Shown here: positions 1 to 4,065 of the stretch, in pieces
Layout: the number at the start of each line of letters is the position of its first letter
How positions within the stretch are numbered: the first letter of the stretch is position 1
NCBI GenBank assembly: GCA_020425835.1
Contig: JAGQRC010000238.1
Location: 1 to 6,206 of the forward strand
DNA from: Planctomycetota bacterium
GTDB lineage: Bacteria; Planctomycetota; UBA8108; UBA1146; JAJFFE01
Reading direction: 5' to 3'
DNA length: 6,206 nucleotides
Position numbers and translations under genes: made by a program
Notes under the pieces: model-generated
Seen by the model: the letters and a program-made list of their open reading frames with translations, nothing else
Told to the model about the DNA's origin: nothing
Databases searched by the model: none

Positions 1-27
1 GTTTGTTTCCTTTCGCACGGATCGACA

Positions 28-45
28 CGGACGCGGTGGCGTCCG
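28..45. terminator. GC-rich hairpin, possible transcript end of an upstream gene
   Basis: CGGACGC at 28-34 and GCGTCCG at 39-45 form a perfect 7-bp stem around the 4-base loop GGTG. No run of T follows on either strand, so it is not a classical intrinsic terminator. It could end or stabilise an upstream transcript, or simply be a chance structure in GC-rich DNA. Confidence 0.25.
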
Positions 46-97
46 CCCCCCCATGCGAGGGGCGCCGCCCACCGGGGCCACGAAATCGTCGCGGTCC

Positions 98-125
98 GTG
101 ACAGAGACGTTCCAAAGCCTTTTAT
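98..125 (+). promoter_or_regulatory. Candidate promoter for the kinase 1-sigma operon
   Basis: GTGACA at 98-103 matches the sigma-70 -35 consensus at 5 of 6 bases. After a 16-base spacer, TTTTAT at 120-125 matches the -10 consensus at 4 of 6. The surrounding TTCCAAAGCCTTTTATC is AT-rich for this window. Transcription would start near 132, leaving a leader of about 115 bases before the TTG at 247. An alternative -10 is TATATT at 197-202 (5 of 6), closer to the gene but with no recognisable -35. If the sigma factor drives its own operon, the true promoter may match neither. Confidence 0.25.
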
Positions 126-233
126 CGCATGCGGTTGCGGAATCCAACTCCCAGCCGACTTCTCCGGGAGCCGCCCGGTTCCGCGAGGCGGAACGGTATA
201 TTGGCCGGTTTCCACCCCACCCCCTCCCCGGTC

Positions 234-238
234 GAGGA
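234..238 (+). promoter_or_regulatory. Ribosome binding site deciding the TTG start of kinase 1
   Basis: GAGGA lies 8 bases before the TTG at 247. No ATG or GTG occurs in frame between the left window edge and the kinase core, so this site is the main reason for choosing a TTG start. Confidence 0.65.
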
Positions 239-246
239 ACGGTCCG

Positions 247-3117
247 TTGGCGGCGAACGACACCCCCGAGATCGACTGGCACCGACTCAAGGCGATCGTC
301 GCCGACGCGCTCGATCTCGAGCCGTCGCATCGCCGCGCGTTCCTGGAAGCGGAGTGCGACGGGAGCGACCCGGCACTCCTCCGACAGGCCCTGGAGCTCG
401 TCGCTGCAGGGGACGCCGCCGGCGACGCCTTCCTGGCGACCGAGGCCGCGCCGTTCCCGCCCGTCGCGACAGCCAGAGGCGCGGGACGCTCCGAGCTGTT
501 CGCACCGGCTCGAGCCGACGATGGGGTCGGTGAGCGGATCGGCAACTATCGCGTGTCTCGCTATCTCGCTGCCGGCGGCATGGGCGTCGTGTACGAGGCG
601 GTGCAATCGGCGACCGGGCGCCGCGTCGCTCTCAAGCTGATGCGGCAGCAGTTCCGGCCCGGGGACCTCGGGTCCGAGGACTCCGATTCGAGCGCGCTCC
701 GTTTCCAGCGTGAGGTCGAGGCGCTCGGCCGTCTTCAGCACGAGTCGATCGCCCAGGTGCTCGATGCCGGCTTCTTCCGCGATGCCGATGAGCGCGAGCA
801 CCCCTACTTCGTGTTGGAGTTCATCGACGGGGAGAACCTGACGAGGCACGCCGCGACGATCTCCGAGGAAGAGCGGCTGCACCTGTTCATCCAGATCTGC
901 GACGGCGTCCAGCACGCGCACGAGCGCGGGGTCGTCCACCGCGACTTGAAGCCGGACAACATCCTCGTCACCGCGAAGGGGCGGGCGAAGATCCTCGACT
1001 TCGGGATCGCTCGGATCGTCGATCCCGACGCCACGGCCGCGACGACCTCGGTGACCCGGACGGGTCAACTGCTCGGCACGCTCGCCTACATGAGCCCCGA
1101 GCAACTCGACGGCGACGCGAGAAGCGTCGACCGTCGCAGCGACGTGTACGCGCTCGGGGTCATCCTCTACGAACTCCTCGCCCGTCGGCTTCCCTTCGAT
1201 CCTCGACACCGGACCCTGCTCGAGACCGCCCGCTGGATTCGCGAGGTCGACGCCGCGCCCCTCGGCTCGGTCGACCGATCGTTCCGCGGAGACCTCGAGA
1301 CGATCACCGCGAAGGCGCTCTCCAAGGATCCGAGTCGACGGTACGCGACCGCGTCGGAGCTCGCGGACGATCTCCGGCGCTACCTGCGCGACGAGCCCAT
1401 CGCGGCGCGTCCACCGACGACCTGGTACCAGCTCTCGAAGTTCGCGCGCCGGCATCGCTGGCTCGTCGGGAGCGTCGTCCTCGCGTTCGTCCTGCTCGCC
1501 CTCGGGACGATCGGCACGGGCTGGGGCTACTTGCGCGCGCTCCACGAGCAGGAGCTCGCTCGGATCGACCGAGATCGCGCGGTCGCTGCGAAGCACGAGT
1601 CCGACGCGGTCAACGAGTTCCTGAGCAACCTGCTCGCATCGACGGATCCGCGTCAACGCGGTCGCGATGTTCGCGTCCGCGAGATCCTCGACCTCGCCAG
1701 TGGCGAGATCGACGAGCGCTTTCGCGATCTCCCGTCGGTCGCCGCCCGGCTCCACTCCGTCATCGGGTGGACCTACTACTCCCTCGGTGAGTACGAGCGG
1801 GCCTCATCGCATCTCGGGCGCGCGGTGAAGCTCCGCACGTTCCTCGACGGCGACAGCGCCCGCGACACGCTCGAGGATGAGGGACTCTGGGCGCAGGCGC
1901 TGATGGCGCTCGACGATCGCGATGGCGCCGGGCGGGTGACGAAAGACCTGCTCGAGAAGGCGCGTCGGTCGTACGACGAGTCCGATCCCGCGTTGTACAC
2001 GGCGCTCGGCAATCGCGCGCTCTGGTTGGGTTCGGTCGGACGACAGGAGGAGGCGGACGTCTTGTTCGAGGAGGCGATCCGTGGGCTTCGCGAGGCGGGC
2101 GGACGCTACGACGAGTTCATCCTGAGCTCGATCAACAACCACGCGATCGTGGTCGCGCACCGGGGTCAGCACGAACTCGCGGTCACCATGCTGACGGAAC
2201 TCGTTCGTCTCCGCGAAGCCCAGCTCGGCGCGGATCACGCTTCGACGTTGATGGCGCGACTCAACCTCGCGTTCGCGCTCGCCGACGTCCAACGCTATGA
2301 CGAGAGTCTGGAGCTCTTCGAGCGGTGGCTCCCGGTGGCCGAGCGCGTCTTCGGCTCCAAGCACCCCAACTTCCTCAGCCACCTCGGAAACCTCGGTTCG
2401 GTCTACTCCAGCCTCGGGCGACCGGAGGAGGCGATTCCGATCCTGCGTCGGGTCTACGCGGCGCGTGTCGAAGTGCTCGGCCCCGATCACACCGACACGT
2501 TGATCACGCTGAACAACCTCTGCGTCGCGCTGATGTACCTCGAACGTTTCGATGAGGTCGAACCGCTGGCGCGTCAGCTCGTCGAGGGACTCGAGACATC
2601 CGTCGGCACCGAAGACTATCGCTACTGGGGCGCGGTCGGGACCTTGGGGAGCGCGCTGACCGGCCTCGGCCGGGATGAGGAGGCGGAGAAGTGGCTTCGC
2701 CTCACGCTCGGCTTCCAGCGGGAGCAGCTCGGGGCAGATCATGTCCAGACCATCATCAGTGCCAACAACTACGCACAACTGCTGCGTCGGATCGGCCGGC
2801 TGGAGGAGGCGGCGGGTCGGCTGAAGGACGTCGCCGATCGATTCGCCCGAGTCGCTCCGACCGACGCTCGGACCCGCTCGATCTTCCGGTTCAACTACGG
2901 TCGCGTGCTCTTCGAGCTCGATCGCTTCGACGCGGCGATCGACGAGCTTCGTCGCGCCGAAGCGCTGAGCCGCGAATCGTGGGGACCCGAGCACGAGAAG
3001 ACCCGACGCGTGACCGAACTCCTCCAGCGTGCGATCGAGCACACCACCGCTCTCGGGAAGGATGCACCCGAGAGGACTCCGGAGGACGAACCCACGGCCG
3101 AGGAGGTGACGCATTGA
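247..3117 (+). CDS. Membrane-anchored Ser/Thr protein kinase with KLC-type TPR array
   Basis: This 956-residue protein is a Hanks-type Ser/Thr kinase predicted to phosphorylate proteins from the inner face of the membrane. Residues 8-60 form a helical module often found ahead of such kinases. The kinase domain spans about 101-381: glycine loop LAAGGMG (107-113), catalytic K130 in ALK, helix-C E156, HRD 231-233 with catalytic D233, DFG 251-253, SPE 283-285, and R364/R365 at the end. The first glycine of the loop is alanine (A108). The activation loop is rich in Thr/Ser (T263, T266, T267, S268, T270, T272), suiting autophosphorylation. A juxtamembrane RRHR precedes one hydrophobic helix (about 405-428). 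Residues 440-925 are kinesin-light-chain-like TPRs, followed by an acidic, probably disordered tail. The TTG start rests on the GAGGA site at 234-238. The stop overlaps the sigma start, suggesting kinase and sigma factor work together. Family is certain; substrate is inferred. Confidence 0.95.
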   Translation: MAANDTPEIDWHRLKAIVADALDLEPSHRRAFLEAECDGSDPALLRQALELVAAGDAAGDAFLATEAAPFPPVATARGAGRSELFAPARADDGVGERIGNYRVSRYLAAGGMGVVYEAVQSATGRRVALKLMRQQFRPGDLGSEDSDSSALRFQREVEALGRLQHESIAQVLDAGFFRDADEREHPYFVLEFIDGENLTRHAATISEEERLHLFIQICDGVQHAHERGVVHRDLKPDNILVTAKGRAKILDFGIARIVDPDATAATTSVTRTGQLLGTLAYMSPEQLDGDARSVDRRSDVYALGVILYELLARRLPFDPRHRTLLETARWIREVDAAPLGSVDRSFRGDLETITAKALSKDPSRRYATASELADDLRRYLRDEPIAARPPTTWYQLSKFARRHRWLVGSVVLAFVLLALGTIGTGWGYLRALHEQELARIDRDRAVAAKHESDAVNEFLSNLLASTDPRQRGRDVRVREILDLASGEIDERFRDLPSVAARLHSVIGWTYYSLGEYERASSHLGRAVKLRTFLDGDSARDTLEDEGLWAQALMALDDRDGAGRVTKDLLEKARRSYDESDPALYTALGNRALWLGSVGRQEEADVLFEEAIRGLREAGGRYDEFILSSINNHAIVVAHRGQHELAVTMLTELVRLREAQLGADHASTLMARLNLAFALADVQRYDESLELFERWLPVAERVFGSKHPNFLSHLGNLGSVYSSLGRPEEAIPILRRVYAARVEVLGPDHTDTLITLNNLCVALMYLERFDEVEPLARQLVEGLETSVGTEDYRYWGAVGTLGSALTGLGRDEEAEKWLRLTLGFQREQLGADHVQTIISANNYAQLLRRIGRLEEAAGRLKDVADRFARVAPTDARTRSIFRFNYGRVLFELDRFDAAIDELRRAEALSRESWGPEHEKTRRVTELLQRAIEHTTALGKDAPERTPEDEPTAEEVTH
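1741..3000 (+). repeat. TPR array with exact 42-residue period inside kinase 1
   Basis: Tetratricopeptide repeats of the 42-residue kinesin-light-chain type cover roughly residues 499-918 of kinase 1. The inter-repeat turn, best seen as G-x-D/E-H, lies at residues 661-664 (GADH), 703-706 (GSKH), 745-748 (GPDH), 829-832 (GADH) and 913-916 (GPEH). Degenerate versions lie at 535, 577, 619, 787 and 871, all in the same 42-residue register. Repeated 'R.EEA' or 'R.DE' turns within units are a second marker. Such arrays usually bind protein partners or peptides. DNA-level identity between units is low, so this is an old array and not a recent tandem expansion. Confidence 0.9.
3101..3107 (+). promoter_or_regulatory. 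Strong Shine-Dalgarno for the sigma factor, inside the kinase 1 end
   Basis: AGGAGGT is a near-perfect anti-16S match placed 6 bases before the TTG at 3114. It lies within the last codons of kinase 1, so ribosomes finishing kinase 1 stop on top of the sigma start. This decides the TTG start of the sigma gene over any in-frame alternative further upstream. Confidence 0.85.
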
Positions 3118-3713
3118 GCGAACCCGCCGACGAACTCCCCGATGCCCAGAGCGGTCCCGAGAACGTGACGCGGTTGATCCGAGCCGTCGAGCGCGGGGAA
3201 GGGGGAGCGACCGACGAGCTGTTGGTCGCGGTCTACGACGAGCTCCGCAAGCTCGCGCGCTCCCGGATGCGTCGCGAGCCGGCCGGCCACACGCTGCAGG
3301 CGACCGCGCTCGTTCACGAGGCGTACCTGCGCATCCTCGGGGGAGACGAAGGCGCGCACTGGGATCACCGCGGTCACTTCTTCGCGGCGGTCGGCACGGC
3401 CATGCGGCGGATCCTCGTCGAGCGCGCCCGCCGCTACCGAGCGTTGCGACACGGTGGCGAGCGCGCGCGTGTCGAGTTCGAGGATGAGCTCGCGATCGAA
3501 CCGCCGCCGGGTGTCGACCTCGTCGCGCTCGACGATGCCCTCGAGAGCCTCGCCCGGCAGGACCCACGCATGGTGGAGATCATCAATCTCCGCTATTTCG
3601 CGGGACTCAGTGTCGAGGAGACCGCCGCGGCGATGGGCATCTCCGATCGAACCGTGAAGCGGGAGTGGTCGGTCGCGCGCGCCTGGTTGTACAAGGCCCT
3701 CGGAGGAGAGTGA
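3114..3713 (+). CDS. ECF-family RNA polymerase sigma factor, kinase-linked type
   Basis: This 199-residue protein is an extracytoplasmic-function sigma factor that should direct RNA polymerase to a dedicated promoter set. Sigma region 2 spans about residues 18-107 and includes a GHTLQATALVHEAYLR segment (58-73) and HFFAAVGTAMRRILVERAR (88-106). Sigma region 4 spans about 137-196 with a helix-turn-helix at roughly 166-185 (S-V-E-E-T-A-A-A-M-G-I-S then T-V-K-R-E-W) and an ARAWLYKAL end. These segments and the length fit the ECF subfamily common in Planctomycetota and Acidobacteriota (TIGR02999-like). The TTG start overlaps the kinase 1 stop as TTGA and has AGGAGGT 6 bases upstream, so translation is probably coupled. 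No anti-sigma gene is nearby. Region 2.2 lacks the usual acidic D-A-E-D residues and carries T64 there, which suggests control by phosphorylation. Family assignment is firm; the control mode is inferred. Confidence 0.95.
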   Translation: MSEPADELPDAQSGPENVTRLIRAVERGEGGATDELLVAVYDELRKLARSRMRREPAGHTLQATALVHEAYLRILGGDEGAHWDHRGHFFAAVGTAMRRILVERARRYRALRHGGERARVEFEDELAIEPPPGVDLVALDDALESLARQDPRMVEIINLRYFAGLSVEETAAAMGISDRTVKREWSVARAWLYKALGGE

Positions 3714-3724
3714 CGACGGCGGTG

Positions 3725-3897
3725 CGCTACCGGAGCCCGTTGAAAAACCCATTCCGGCCGAGAGCCCAAGCTTCCGTCGGCCAGCACTCCCGCCGAAACT
3801 CGACGTATCCACCAATACGCCTGCGTTTCGTCGGAAGCACTGGCCTCGGAATTTCGAACTCTCTGCACGAAAGCAGTTTTTCAACGGACTCCTAGCG
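3725..3897. repeat. Long imperfect palindrome with MITE-like terminal inverted repeats
   Basis: The outer arms read GGAG(C/T)CCGTTGAAAAAC: left copy 3732-3748, right copy inverted at 3876-3892, 16 of 17 bases paired. Allowing a 2-base gap, CGCTA at 3725-3729 also pairs with TAGCG at 3893-3897. Pairing continues inward: TTCCG (3772-3776) with CGGAA (3847-3851), GGCCAG (3779-3784) with CTGGCC (3840-3845), CGAAAC (3794-3799) with GTTTCG (3825-3830), and CGTAT (3804-3808) with ATACG (3815-3819) around the 6-base loop CCACCA. All pairs share a centre near 3812. It carries no gene and starts 11 bases after the sigma stop. The GTTGAAAAA ends look like insertion-sequence ends, so a non-autonomous miniature element is the favoured reading. 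A structured RNA or transcript end is the alternative. Confidence 0.75.
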
Positions 3898-3975
3898 GAG
3901 CCAACTGCGCCCCGTTCCCGCCAGGGTGAGGACCATCTGTCGGCCGACGTAGGGTAGCAGGCCTCACCCGCTGAT

Positions 3976-3999
3976 CGTCCGCGCCCCGATCGTCGGACG
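3976..3999. promoter_or_regulatory. Inverted repeat upstream of kinase 2, possible operator
   Basis: CGTCCG at 3976-3981 and CGGACG at 3994-3999 form a perfect 6-bp dyad with 12 bases between the arms. The right arm coincides with the candidate -35 hexamer of kinase 2, the expected place for a repressor or activator site. A 6-bp dyad can arise by chance in GC-rich DNA, so the claim is weak. Confidence 0.25.
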
Positions 4000-4021
4000 A
4001 CCCGGGAGGCTGGTGTACAAT
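3994..4021 (+). promoter_or_regulatory. Candidate promoter of kinase 2
   Basis: TACAAT at 4016-4021 matches the sigma-70 -10 consensus at 5 of 6 bases and is one of the few AT-rich spots here. CGGACG at 3994-3999, 16 bases upstream, matches the -35 consensus at only 3 of 6. A start near 4028 would leave a leader of about 38 bases before the ATG at 4066. A promoter read by an alternative sigma factor could instead use other sequences in this interval. Confidence 0.3.
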
Positions 4022-4065
4022 CGAAGCTCGAGGCTCTCCACGGAATCGAAGTCGATGGCCCAGGC

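Larger units (their letters stand above)
1..246. other. Leader region upstream of kinase 1, no convincing gene
   Basis: No coding region is supported here on either strand. The kinase 1 frame has no stop codon back to the left edge, but it also contains no ATG, GTG or TTG before 247, and its translation looks like no domain. The region holds a GC-rich hairpin at 28-45, candidate promoter hexamers near 98-125, a TATATT at 197-202 without a good -35 partner, and a ribosome binding site at 234-238. It reads as an intergenic control region. The end of an upstream gene could lie just outside the window. Confidence 0.6.
3714..4065. other. Intergenic region between sigma factor and kinase 2
   Basis: This 352-base stretch holds no gene that can be supported. 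Open frames crossing it on both strands are low-complexity and resemble no family. Its left half is a long imperfect palindrome (3725-3897). Its right half carries an inverted repeat (3976-3999) and a promoter-like hexamer pair (3994-4021) in front of kinase 2. The kinase 2 frame is closed by a TAG at 3955-3957, which bounds how far upstream that gene could start. The spacing argues that kinase 2 is transcribed separately from the kinase 1-sigma pair. Confidence 0.7.

Noticed and set aside
2040..2820. Recurring GAGGAGGCG as internal ribosome sites or a DNA repeat
   Set aside because: These are the codons for the E-E-A turn of successive TPRs in the same frame, with no start codon suitably placed for a separate gene.
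2691..3113. In-frame upstream extension of the sigma gene
   Set aside because: This part overlaps kinase 1 TPR codons in another frame and translates to an Arg/Ser-rich shadow. The AGGAGGT at 3101-3107 and the family length fix the start at 3114.
1804..3567. Long minus-strand open frame (587 codons)
   Set aside because: It is the antisense shadow of kinase 1 and the sigma gene, both of which have clear domains. Its translation is compositionally biased and shows no family.
3725..3897. Palindrome as a standard intrinsic terminator
   Set aside because: It is far longer than a terminator hairpin, and the TTTTT run lies within the paired arm and not after the stem. A role in transcript ending is possible but not of the classical kind.
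3731..3902. CGGAGCC at 3731-3737 and 3896-3902 as a target-site duplication
   Set aside because: The left copy lies within the inverted-repeat arm and the right copy is offset from the element end, so the two do not flank the element as a duplication should.
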